Of a DNA stretch of 64,000 bases, positions 31,145-41,336 are shown in pieces (position 1 is the stretch's first letter; the number at the start of each line of letters is the position of its first letter). The stretch lies in NCBI GenBank assembly GCA_900323505.1, contig OOIN01000020.1, positions 62,001 through 126,000 on the forward strand, read 5' to 3'. Origin of the DNA: Ustilago trichophora. Taxonomy: Eukaryota; Basidiomycota; Ustilaginomycetes; Ustilaginales; Ustilaginaceae. A program made the translations under genes and the position numbers. A model generated the notes under the pieces. It was not told where the DNA came from, ran no database searches, and saw nothing but the letters and a program-made list of their open reading frames with translations.

Positions 31145-33020
31145 TTGATGGGCGCTCTACGCGCCTGGAAGCCTACGGTTGTATCTCAGTGGTAATATGT
31201 CATCGCAACCGGAACTCGACGATTGGACCAACATGGTTCCAAGCGTACATCCGAGGCACAGCATCGCCGCACTAAGACTCATGTTACTGCAAACCGACTC
31301 GGACGCAGCTTGAGTCTGATGCAAGGTCGGGTGGACCGGTGCGAGTGCCGGCTTGATTTTCTTTTAATCATTTCTTTGGACAACATTAAGTGCGAGTGAC
31401 GATCGGAATGAGCGCCATGGCATTCACTTGTTATGCACAGTAGACACTGACCTGCGGCCAAGACAATGGTATGTATAGCATGATACTCTTCATGTAGTCG
31501 ATCGACGTCGATCGAGTACAGTATGACATTTGGCTCACAATCCAGCACTTCCATTGTAGAGTGGCGTACCCAATGGCGACAACTCCCGGTTGTGCAGATA
31601 TTGAGCATTTCAAAGTCGCTCTCACTCGCGCCCATTCAATGTCACTGCTGTACGGAGAGGTCAAGTCGTCTGCGCCATCCAGTCAGCTCGAGGCTGTCAC
31701 AAATGAGAGTGGCTGAAAGGTGTCGTCGCGAACACGGCTGGCTTTCAATGCAGAGAGGGTGCAGATTTTTTTTTTTTCGAGATTTTTTTTTTGTAAATGT
31801 CGCCGAGAACGAGCGAACAGCAGCTTGCCAGCTGGCACTCAATTTGACCAACCATGCATATTCACCAGATGCACATCAGCGTGACTCAAATTGAGAAGAA
31901 CAACAAAAAAAGGTTGCTTTTCGTCAATAGAGGACACTTTCATCTCCCTCTCGGAGATGGCTCTGTACCTTTGACAGTATTTACACGGTAGGCATTGGTC
32001 TTTGTGTCGATGTTTTGTTGGTATCATGCCTCATCCGATTGCTCTTCGGTGCCCTGTTTCCTTGTGTAACATTGTTCAGGCTAAAAAGCGCGTGTCACGT
32101 TGAGCCAAGATCAAAGCAGCGGCTGTTGACCCTGACACTTTACCGAAAGCCCCAATTTTTCTTCCTTTACTTTTTGTGATCTCAAAGGAAAAAAGGGCTT
32201 TTGCTCGTGTACTGTGCAGTACTGTACAGTACACCGCCATTCTGCGGTTCGTCCCACTCGATCAAGTCGGTTTTCGCAATTACTGCAACCAAGCCTCTTC
32301 CTCTACACCATCACACTCTCACCCTCCTTGGCTCCCGAGCCTCCCGTCTCTCTCTCTTTCTCTCGCACTGTCAACCCTTTCGCTGGCAGCCTCTTGTTCA
32401 CCTCTTTGTTGTCACCATTGTGTTCGACTCAGCTCCTCGCATTCGAGCTTCTTTACCGTGACACCCTTTCTTTTCTTCCTTTGTATCATACCGACCACCA
32501 CCACCATCATTATCATCATCTACACCATCACCAACGTCTTTTCGATCTGCCATCGACTCGACACGACCTCTCATTCCTTGTATCACCATCTCACCTTGGC
32601 CTTCCGGCCTTCCACTGCAGCCTATCCAGCTTTGCCTATATCACGGCCCGAACTTTCATCTGCAGCGCTCGGACCGCCTCACAACCTGTCAAAAGCGCGC
32701 CATAATAATCATTTACTCTCTACAGATCTCCTTCCGCTTTCATCGACTGCAGAGCCACTTCCCAGCACAACAGACGCGCTAGCTGAGCCAACTGCACGCC
32801 TGCATCGTCGCCAATCGACATTCGACAGCGACGCCAACCCACTGGCAACATTCTCGAAAGTGTCCAGTGAGCGCACCGACTTTTGGATGCTCTATCGACG
32901 CTGAGAGCATCGTGCTTACGCATACAACCTCTCGATCTGAGCACCCTCTGAGCTTACGGCGTTCAGCCTACTTCATTCATCAAAGCGGCTCGGTCGCATC
33001 TTCATCACAAGCACGACTCG

Positions 33021-36000
33021 ATGTCGGTTGCCATTCCACCTTCGTCGAGCTCGTCTCCTCGATCCATATCACAAGAGACGAGGTCGCCTTCCAACCAGCC
33101 ATCGCCCGTCACGTCAATTCCCAGCACCCACATCCACGACTCGACGCTGCTCACCACCTTTGAGTCCACCACCACCACCAGCCATTCGCATCGTGCTCAC
33201 ATCTTCGAGCAGCCCGGAAAACTCGGACTTTCTCTATCAGCACCGCATCCAGATCCGTTAGCCGTCTCGTCATCAATACACAGTGTTGCCCTCCCAATCT
33301 CACACATGACCTCTTCCGACCCTGTCAAAGCGACAGCTCATCCATTCCCTTCGGCAGCGGCAGCCGTACCTGTAGCAGCCGATCATGCTCTTCACGGCGT
33401 CGACCACGGCGTCAGCCCTGTCATCAATGCTTTCAGATCACCCTATCCACCAAGTCCCAGCTACTTTGTAACCGTGGTCCCACCAGACAACTTCCCAATC
33501 TCACCAGAGAGTAGCCAGCACGAACGCGACCGCTTGCAACGAGGCTCGCTTCTACCTCTCTACCCAACACTCGGCGGACAGCTGTGGGCCATCTCACGCG
33601 AGTTTGCGCTGCCCTCACTCGGCGGCTTGATGCTCTACCTGGCAGACGATGGCCAGGGCAATCGAGGTCCCCGGATTGGCGATGTTGCATGGCAAGCGCT
33701 TTGGTCAAGATACTTTGTCGAAGAAGAAGCACCTTCTACCACTGCATACAAAGGCGCTACAGGTCTCACGCCTAGCCGTCGCTCATCCACCCTGGCAGGC
33801 GACTCCTTTGCCGATCCCTTGTCGTCTTCAAGTGCGCATGCGGCCGACTTGTCCCGCTCGACGCTGGGCGAAGGCTCTTCCAGCCGACCCAGCATTCCTT
33901 ACGTCTCATCACGTCCATCACCAAGGGCGGATACGCTGGGCTTCTCCCGACGCGATGTCTCTGCAGATTGGAGCCCCTCGGCACGCAGCGCCGCTTGGTC
34001 TGGACATGCTCCCTCATCTGCTGGCCGTGGGTCTGCTTCTGCCGCGCCCTTCCCACGCTTGCCGATTTTGGCGCGCATCGAATGGCAAGTGGATTCGAAC
34101 AAAGCGTCATGGTGGCCAAGCTGGATCGCTTCCCGATCTGCAGTGCGAGAACAGAGGCCGTCGCATAAAACGAGAAAGAGCATGCATCTGGCAAACAACT
34201 TGTCGCAAAGTAGGGATCATGATGAATTACAAGCTCATGATGACGACAAGCAGGAGGAGCAACAAGACGAGATTCCACAGTCGGCCACTCGAGAACTGGA
34301 TGCTCACACCAGAGAAATTCAATTCGAGCGTGTGGAGCCAGCCGAGGCAGCGCCAACAGCATTTCGAGCTCTTTCACCTGTACAGTCCGGCCCATCAGAT
34401 AGCAATGCGTTTATCGCCGCCATACCTGCTGCAAACTCGGGGCATGAAAAGGAGCCATCGCTGCACTCTTCCGCCCCATCCAGCCCAACACCATCGCTTC
34501 GCCAAACCGATGTCGACACCGCAGCATCGGTCAAGGAGGAGGATCAAGCTGCATTCGAACAGTCCAGAGAGGTCTCGGTGGCAGAGCTTGCATCGGGCCG
34601 TGCCTCTCCCTCGGACGAGCCGCTTCGATCAGCACGAGCCAGCATTGTGTCGATGAGCTCAGAAGGTTCTGGTCGCACCACTACCACTTCGCGCTCATCA
34701 GTCAAGCCAGCGGCGCAAGAGACAGCCGCAGCTGCTTCAACGTCATCTATCGACGCTGCCTCTCGATCAGCCTCGCCTCATCCTCGTGTCGAAAGCAGCG
34801 CTGCATTACTCAACCACAATGATGCATCGGATCACAGCCGAACAGGGTACTCAGAGATCCTTGATGCAGGCGCTGGAGATGATGACGATACTGGGCATGA
34901 TGCCAGCTTCAGTCGAGAAGCGCTCTCGCTAGCGCATGATGGTGACTACTCGGCTCTCCCGGATTCTCCCTCTTCGGATGCGCACGAGATGGCCGATCGT
35001 CCAACTGTCTCTGCCGACGAGCAAGAGACCTTCCCGCACGAGGGCTTTCCGCTCCGTCACAGCTTCATCGTCGATGCTGGTGATGAAGCCATGTGGCGCG
35101 ACTTGCAGCATCACGGTATGGATCAGATGTTCCCCGAACCTCGCGAAGAGAGCGAGGCGCCGCCCGCTCACGACCCACGACACGAGTCGAATCACTTTCT
35201 AGAAGAAGAGACGCATGCGGAAGCGCATGAGAACGAATTTGAGCTGGTGCAAGGGTCAGGTCGAGATGGTGCGATTCAACAGCAGCACCCAACACAGCAT
35301 CAGTGGTCTTCTTCGACCGCAATGCAGGCTCCCCGAGAGTTGCAGGAGCAACAGCAGCACTATGCACACCCAGACGACTTTGCACAGGATGCCTACTACA
35401 GCCCTCAGCGTTCCAATATGGCTAGGATTCAGAGCTGGATTGGAAAGACGCCAACTGGACGACCCAATTCTTCCGGCGGTTTTGATGATGATTTTGGCCA
35501 GGATGCCTACGAGGACGAATCGCAGCTGCCCAAGGAATCGGATTTCGACGAGGTCGTCGGTCTCTGGGCCAGCAAGGTTCGTGAAGATCCTTATGGCGTT
35601 CCCCACATCAACAGTCCCACGGCCTCTGTAACTGGGGATGGCGACGACAGAGCCAGTGTCAGTGCTAGTCAACGCAACGTGCAGGCTGAAGAGATGCAGG
35701 ATCGAGCGGTTGAGCAACATCATGGCGAGGCTAGCTTGGATGCTGCTCCTGTCCCAGCGTTCTCGCTTCTAAGTCCTATCCATCTCGACGCTGCAGCATT
35801 CGGCGGTGTCAAGCCGCAATTGGGCAATTTGACTGTTCCCTTGTCACCGCAGCTTCTCAGCCCAACAGCCGTGGGCGACGCATTCAACACGCCCAGAGCA
35901 ATCTCTCCCGTGCAGCGTTCCGTGTCGACACCCACCGTCCAGCAGCATCCACCTTCGTCGCCTTCCTCGTTGGCTCCGCCTCAGGATCGTAGACCCAGCA

Positions 36001-38243
36001 GTGCTAGCCGTCGCAGCTCTGGCGATCTCAGCGATTCACTCGAAGAGATGCAGAAAGCCCTCGAGCTTCTCAGCCCCGGATGTTCGCCCAACCCTGGCCG
36101 AGGTCCCAGCCCCGACCCCCAGTTCCGCAAAATGTCGAGCAGGGACAGTCTCGCCTACGCACGCAGCCTTTCTGCGTCCGTGACACCTAGTCCCAAGTGG
36201 ATTGCCCGTGCCAAAGCTGCGACCGTCAAAAGCAGCAGGAGCAACGCAAAAAGCACATTCGCCGCAGGCGGCAGTCCATTCGATCGAGAGCAGGTTTCCC
36301 CGCGACCTGCCAGTACGTCGGCTATGTCGTCCTCGCGTGCCAGATCTCCTGGATTCAGGGCACCTTTCAGCGCTTCGAGGTTGATCGAGTTCAGCAAGGC
36401 TGATACGATGCCTCGTTTGGCTAGGACGGAGGGAGGTGATGCCGACTCGATCAGATCAAGAGATACGGTCAGTGACGATGTCACGGAGCCAGCGGCACCT
36501 GCAGCGGCAATGCCTTCTGCCGAATTGCTTGCTCAGAACTTCTCGCCATCTGCAGAATACGAGGCGGCACACATCGAGTCGGTGACTGCCGCCACGCCTA
36601 AAGCTGAGGAGCGTCAGTTGGACGACTTCGAGCCCGAGACAATCACCGCTTTGCCCACCGAGGGAGTTGAGATTTCAACAAAAGTTGCCACAGCGGAATC
36701 CTCCGAGCTTGTTGAAGCATCCGCGGTCCCCACTGCGTCCCACTCAAAGCCGCTGCCACCCGCGCCAGCTACCGAGACTGAGGGTGAGCACACGCAGGAA
36801 TTGACTGCTTTCATGGGCGACGATCACGACGACGGCATTGCTTCCATTCAGCGCTTCCTTCGAGGCAAGGTGTTTTCTGCCGACTCTGACGCTTCCCTCT
36901 CGCACGATCTGTCCGCATCTGTCACCGAGCAACAGCAAGAAGCGAGCACTGATGACACCATCATTGAGAGGTCGGCAAGTCTCGAGAGCGACTTGCGAAC
37001 CGCTACGCCGCAGCCATGCGCTTCTCAGACAGACTACGCAGAGCTGGCTGACCCAAAAGAGGAGATGATCGAGCCCATCACAGACCAGGACCCACAGGTT
37101 ATTCGTGAGGAAATGGGTTCGAACGAGCGCTGGAGTCAAGTCTCGTACATCACCGGCCAATGTTCATCCCACCATCCCTCCGGATATTCGCTCAACTCGA
37201 ACAGTCCCAAACGGGACTTGCATCACGAAGTGCGCACCCCGAGCTTCACGTACGACACCCATCTCAGTTCGGAGCCGACCACGGTGGACACGCAGCTGAG
37301 CAGCGCAAGTGCAGAAGGAGAAGGGCTGTCGGTGGCTGGAGAGGTGGTCAAGTCATACTTGAGCAGCTCGCCGAGTGATGAAACCTTTTTCATCTCTGGG
37401 CCGTCTGTTGCTCCTGTTCCACAAGAGCAGCAGCAGAGTGCAGGAAGGGAGGCAAATCAGAATGTCGAGCAGCAGCAGCAGCTGGCATATGAGAATCATG
37501 GTGGCGGTGATGAAGTCGAGCAGCAAGGCGTTCCTGCCGCCGAGTCTGCAGCAAGCCCTTCAATTCCAGCGCTGGCCTACAGATTCGCCTCGTCTCCCAT
37601 CCACACCGACACGTTCCCCGTCCACCGCCCTCTCGCCGGCACCCACGACTACAGTTTGGACGAAGACGAAATTCGCACTATGAACGAAGATACACGCGCT
37701 GCTGTCCGCGAAGCACTTTCGCAATCGACAGCGCACCACGTCAACATTCTCCCCGCCATTGCACCCATCTCTTCTGCACCCCTCTCGCCCAAGAGTTCTG
37801 CCTCGCCCACATCACCAATCTCCAGTCATTCTTCACTCGGCGACCAATTCAGACGCCGCGGCTCTGCATCAAGCCTCAACTTGACCTCTGCCGGTGGTGG
37901 GAGTGGCAGCAACGCCTCCTCACCTCACCTCAACGGTAGTGTCGGCTCGGCCAATAAGCGCAGACCAGCAAGGTTGAATCTGGACATTGACGGACTGACC
38001 CGCTCCCCTCCTGCAGCAGCAACGACAGCAGCGGCAAGGAGATTGCCGTCCACATCCCCCAGATCGAGGTTCGGCGCACTTCCACCGAGTCCATCGCTCC
38101 ATCCGAGCTACAAGGCGGCCGCTTCGAGTCCACTGAGTCAAAGCTTTCCCGTGATGGGCGGTGGGATGGGCAGCCCGCAGGGTAAAGGATTTTTGCCCAG
38201 TTTGGCAAGTGTAACTTCGATCGAGGGGGAGTTGGCTGGGTAA
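33021..38243 (+). CDS. Unrecognised 1740-aa protein with a conserved-looking N-terminal domain
   Basis: I do not recognise a named family. The frame opens at ATG 33021 (MSVAIPPSSSS) and runs intact for 1740 codons. Most of it is disordered, rich in S, P, A, E and Q, with glutamine runs and many S-P dipeptides that suggest proline-directed phosphorylation. One region is different in character: residues ~138-245 contain YPPSPSYFVTVVPPDNFP, RGSLLPLYPTLGGQLWAI, SREFALPSLGGLMLYLAD and GPRIGDVAWQALWSRYF, which look like a folded domain. It continues with LPILARIEWQVDSNKASWW near residue 350. The C-terminus (residues ~1580-1740) is basic and S/P-rich with ASSLNLTSAGG and ARLNLDIDGLTRSPP. There is no membrane span. 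It could be a cytoskeletal or polarity scaffold, but that is a guess. Confidence 0.8.
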   Translation: MSVAIPPSSSSSPRSISQETRSPSNQPSPVTSIPSTHIHDSTLLTTFESTTTTSHSHRAHIFEQPGKLGLSLSAPHPDPLAVSSSIHSVALPISHMTSSDPVKATAHPFPSAAAAVPVAADHALHGVDHGVSPVINAFRSPYPPSPSYFVTVVPPDNFPISPESSQHERDRLQRGSLLPLYPTLGGQLWAISREFALPSLGGLMLYLADDGQGNRGPRIGDVAWQALWSRYFVEEEAPSTTAYKGATGLTPSRRSSTLAGDSFADPLSSSSAHAADLSRSTLGEGSSSRPSIPYVSSRPSPRADTLGFSRRDVSADWSPSARSAAWSGHAPSSAGRGSASAAPFPRLPILARIEWQVDSNKASWWPSWIASRSAVREQRPSHKTRKSMHLANNLSQSRDHDELQAHDDDKQEEQQDEIPQSATRELDAHTREIQFERVEPAEAAPTAFRALSPVQSGPSDSNAFIAAIPAANSGHEKEPSLHSSAPSSPTPSLRQTDVDTAASVKEEDQAAFEQSREVSVAELASGRASPSDEPLRSARASIVSMSSEGSGRTTTTSRSSVKPAAQETAAAASTSSIDAASRSASPHPRVESSAALLNHNDASDHSRTGYSEILDAGAGDDDDTGHDASFSREALSLAHDGDYSALPDSPSSDAHEMADRPTVSADEQETFPHEGFPLRHSFIVDAGDEAMWRDLQHHGMDQMFPEPREESEAPPAHDPRHESNHFLEEETHAEAHENEFELVQGSGRDGAIQQQHPTQHQWSSSTAMQAPRELQEQQQHYAHPDDFAQDAYYSPQRSNMARIQSWIGKTPTGRPNSSGGFDDDFGQDAYEDESQLPKESDFDEVVGLWASKVREDPYGVPHINSPTASVTGDGDDRASVSASQRNVQAEEMQDRAVEQHHGEASLDAAPVPAFSLLSPIHLDAAAFGGVKPQLGNLTVPLSPQLLSPTAVGDAFNTPRAISPVQRSVSTPTVQQHPPSSPSSLAPPQDRRPSSASRRSSGDLSDSLEEMQKALELLSPGCSPNPGRGPSPDPQFRKMSSRDSLAYARSLSASVTPSPKWIARAKAATVKSSRSNAKSTFAAGGSPFDREQVSPRPASTSAMSSSRARSPGFRAPFSASRLIEFSKADTMPRLARTEGGDADSIRSRDTVSDDVTEPAAPAAAMPSAELLAQNFSPSAEYEAAHIESVTAATPKAEERQLDDFEPETITALPTEGVEISTKVATAESSELVEASAVPTASHSKPLPPAPATETEGEHTQELTAFMGDDHDDGIASIQRFLRGKVFSADSDASLSHDLSASVTEQQQEASTDDTIIERSASLESDLRTATPQPCASQTDYAELADPKEEMIEPITDQDPQVIREEMGSNERWSQVSYITGQCSSHHPSGYSLNSNSPKRDLHHEVRTPSFTYDTHLSSEPTTVDTQLSSASAEGEGLSVAGEVVKSYLSSSPSDETFFISGPSVAPVPQEQQQSAGREANQNVEQQQQLAYENHGGGDEVEQQGVPAAESAASPSIPALAYRFASSPIHTDTFPVHRPLAGTHDYSLDEDEIRTMNEDTRAAVREALSQSTAHHVNILPAIAPISSAPLSPKSSASPTSPISSHSSLGDQFRRRGSASSLNLTSAGGGSGSNASSPHLNGSVGSANKRRPARLNLDIDGLTRSPPAAATTAAARRLPSTSPRSRFGALPPSPSLHPSYKAAASSPLSQSFPVMGGGMGSPQGKGFLPSLASVTSIEGELAG

Positions 38244-38639
38244 GAAGCCAGAGCGATGGGGTTGAGTGTGTACCTGTTAGTGCTAGATGTCAGGTTTTGA
38301 TAACCTTGGCTCGCCATATGAATGTTATTCACCATTGTTCTGACCTGAGACTGCAAGAGAAGAGGTGGTGTGATAATTTTGTGAAGCTGTTCGCCAAGTT
38401 ATTTTGAGGGCTGTGTGCGATCTGCAGGATTTTTCGTCAAAGTGTTAGACCGAGTCAGTTTGCAGTTCTGATTTTGCCCCGTGATCCTCCACTTTGAGAA
38501 GAACCGCACTCGGAGCTGAACCCATTGCCACCATCACCGTCACCAGGCAGCTTTGTTGCAATCACCTTTATCTTTACAAGCGCTCTCCGGAGAATTCGAC
38601 ACTGTTTTGGCTTGCCTCTCTGATAGCCTTTGGATCAGG
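38244..38639. other. Intergenic region between the 1740-aa gene and NAA20
   Basis: This 0.4-kb same-strand gap contains the 3' flank of the 1740-aa gene and the NAA20 promoter. I see nothing distinctive. Confidence 0.5.
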
Positions 38640-39386
38640 ATGTCGTTGTTACGTCCCTTTCGAGCCGCCGACCTATTCAAATTCAACAATGTGAATTTGG
38701 ATCATTGGACCGAGACGTATTCTCTGTCCTTCTACCTTTCCTACCTTGCGCGGTGGCCGGATTTGTCATTCATTCAGACAGCGCCGTCTTCGAGCCGAGT
38801 TATGGGCTATGTGATTGGGAAAGCTGAAGGACATGATCCTTTTCCTGCCTCTTGTTCTGGTTCTGCTTTGAGCAGTTCTCTTACGTCGACACTTGAAGCT
38901 GGGAAATCTCGTAAATCCGTGGATCCACCAACACTACATGGACACGTTACAGCTATCACTGTAGCCCCCGAATATCGTCGTTTAGGATTGGCAAATGGAA
39001 TGATGCATCTCCTAGAAGACGTAAGTCACAGAGTTTACGCAGCATACTTTGTCGATCTCTTCGTAAGACCAAGCAATATCACGGCAGTAAAGATGTACGA
39101 GCGAATGGGATATCAAGTGTATAGAAAAGTTAAACAGTATTATTACGGTGGTGGAAAAGGCGGAAATGACGAAGATGGTTTTGACATGCGCAAGGCTCTG
39201 CCAAGGGATGATAAAGGCGTAACGGTCAGGACTAATGGAAGGAACTTTATGGTTCATCCTCAGTAAGTATACCACATATCTAGTCAGCCATGGATGAGCT
39301 GTGTGAGAGTCAAAAGACTGACACCAGCTTTGCATTTGTTACAAACAAACAGGGACACACTCTTTGAACCTGCCTACAGGCCGTAA
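38640..39386 (+). CDS. NAA20: NatB catalytic subunit, N-terminal acetyltransferase Naa20
   Basis: Naa20 acetylates nascent proteins beginning Met-Asp, Met-Glu, Met-Asn or Met-Gln on the ribosome, together with Naa25. The GNAT fold begins MSLLRPFRAADLFKFNNVNLDHWTETYSL in parts, with FYLSYLARWPD as in all family members. The acetyl-CoA loop is RRLGLA in VTAITVAPEYRRLGLANGMM in parts. NITAVKMYERMGYQVYRKVKQYY and DGFDMRKALPRD complete the signature. An extra ~25-residue Ser-rich loop (residues ~78-100) is inserted before the core strand. I propose exons 38640-39262 and 39353-39386, giving 218 aa ending QDTLFEPAYRP; unspliced, the frame stops at 39266. The first ATG of the upstream TTG-opened frame is 38640. 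Confidence 0.9.
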
Positions 39387-39519
39387 AATCTTGTTCAGAA
39401 GCAATTCATTGCACAACCCTCTGGCACACATCAGAGTGGCTCCCAACGAAAGCCTGCACAGAAATGAGACTGTGTATCCTAGATGATCTGTGTTGAGATT
39501 GCGCTTCCGTGTACAGCCT

Positions 39520-40905
39520 TCAATCCCAATCAATAGGCGGTGGCCTCTGATACGACCTCTCGATACCCAATTTTTGTGTCACCTTCAACGGCATGCAATA
39601 AGTCGGATCGACCTGTTGCAATCCTTCAAAGCCCAACAGCGACAAACCTACGCCCCGATACAGCAAGCGTTTTGAAACATTGTCAGCCTTATTCTCTCTC
39701 TGTCGACATGACAACAAAGCTCGGGTGGGGAGACCAACTTACCTGCGCAACCAAACACTGTATGAAACACATCGGTGACATTATCCGGTCTGTCGGCTAT
39801 CCCGCCTTCGTCCGGGTCTTGAGCAGACAGAATAAACCGAGCCAACTTTTTGGCGTTGATCCAGTGCAATCGACCCACCACACTGAGGGTGGACAGGACC
39901 CACCAGCTGTAGCAGACATCTTCTAGCTTCTGCGGTCGCCCGTTCAAACCTCCATTGGGCAGTTGACGCTCTGCTAGCCAACCGCCGACACGATCGGCGT
40001 CGATCCTGTCTAGCGCAGAGAGGATGGAGAGTGCGCCGATGCACACCCATGCTAGATTCCCGGGAAGGATTGTGAAAGGGATGAGGCATCAGCATGTCAG
40101 ATATCAAAGGCGATTTTGGACTAGGGGTAGGAGATCGGGGACTCACCTTGTGCAGCGTGAGATTCGGCACCGGGCCCAGTACCGAATCCTCCATCGGGAT
40201 TGTGACATTCCAAGATGTGGGAGATGGTGAGCTCGCGATCGAGTTTGTCGAGCACGTTGAGGTGTGCAAGGGCGGATACGGCGCAGTAGAGGAAGCGAGT
40301 ATCTGTTTCGCCCCATCTATCGCCCTGTATCGCTCCGTTGTGGAGCTGTAATCCCAGCAAGACTGTCGCACAGTATGGGTGCACATTAGGGAAGCGATTG
40401 GTCAGCGCTAAACATCAACGTCGTCACTCCAGACTGGCTGGCTACTCACACCGAACGAGCCTGTCCTTTAGCCCTCTGTCATCGAGTTCGGACAACGCAT
40501 CCTTCATCGCCAGGATCTGAATCGCAGACAGCGAGCTATGTACGTGCGCATCGTGTCCCGGGAAGCTCCCGAATCCGCCTGTCATCCCAAATCCAGCATC
40601 GAAGCAGAATCAAGTCAGCTACCAGCACCACTCCACCTCATAGGGGTAGGATCAAACTTACCAGCATTGTCATCCCAGCAGCTGAAAACGAAATCTATCA
40701 ACGCTTGCCTATCCAACACCTCTGGCCTGCCAAGTATCTCTAGCGCTGTCAAGCCCCAATAGACGCCGTTCATGCGGAGATGCGTTGTGAAATGGTAGGC
40801 CAGCGAGTCGCGCTTCTTGTCGAGAGCTTCAATGAAGGCGACGTGTAGTGGGATTAGGAGACGCCGAGAGGCTTCATCGTGTGTAGATGTCGAAGCTGCA
40901 GCCAT
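39520..40905 (-). CDS. BET2: Rab geranylgeranyltransferase beta subunit (Bet2)
   Basis: Bet2, with the alpha subunit Bet4 and Rab escort protein, geranylgeranylates Rab GTPases, which membrane traffic requires. I read five exons: 40905-40662, 40578-40450, 40362-40147, 40051-39743 and 39647-39520, giving 341 aa. Introns are 83, 87, 95 and 95 bp, each with a GT donor, AG acceptor and a CTGAC-like branch site. The joins restore the prenyltransferase repeats: [57 protein letters not shown] and [19 protein letters not shown]. Zinc ligands are visible as the Asp and Cys of LEDVCYSWW and the His of DVFHTVFG. The length matches yeast and human proteins (~325-331 aa). The 3' end lies 133 bp from that of NAA20. 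Confidence 0.95.
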
Positions 40906-41336
40906 GGTGAGGGAGCGCTCGATGATTGAGGTGGTGCGAAATGGTGTGAGTGAGCGTCGTGAAAGTGTGCAGGAGTGGAGGAGGGTTGGAATTTGTCCGA
41001 GAAAAGTAACACTTCCCAAAGAACAAGACCCTGGCTGAGTTGGGCCATGGAATCATTAATTGATTGCGACTGAGAACACCCTTTTTGTCGGTAGAGGGGG
41101 GTCTCATTAAAGAACGTGTCGGACTATGGTCGACCTTTTCAGTACTGTTTAGCTGGGTCCCACCCTCCTTCCGTATCATCACTGTCCACCACTTCATTTG
41201 ACTCCGAGCCACAGCACGCATGTGTAAAATCAAGTCGATAGCCTCCTGAGGCACTGTACTGATGTCCTTACCAGCATAAGGAGTTCTTTTCGCCACCACG
41301 CCACCCGAACTTCGTCCAAAACAGGGTCCAGCAACT
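40906..41336. promoter_or_regulatory. Divergent promoter BET2 / MSH3
   Basis: This 431-bp head-to-head interval is the only upstream space for both BET2 (minus) and MSH3 (plus), so the two genes must share or closely pack their promoters. I see no cell-cycle MCB (ACGCGT) box in it. Confidence 0.7.

Larger units (their letters stand above)
29422..33020. other. Long intergenic region and leader of the 1740-aa gene
   Basis: This 3.6-kb gap contains no convincing gene. It has a small C-rich tract (29450-29456), a hairpin at 30001-30036, GA repeats at 31127-31144, poly-T tracts near 31768-31795, and palindrome-family copies at 31073-31080, 31516-31523 and 32209-32234. From about 32290 to 32900 the plus strand is pyrimidine-rich with CT and CCA runs. 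Frames there lack an ATG in frame until close to their ends, so I read it as promoter and long 5' leader of the downstream gene. Confidence 0.5.

Noticed and set aside
32176..32904. 242-codon frame upstream of the 1740-aa gene as a possible first exon
   Set aside because: It opens at GTG with no in-frame ATG until near its end, has CT-rich low complexity, and needs no splice to explain the downstream gene. It is better read as leader.
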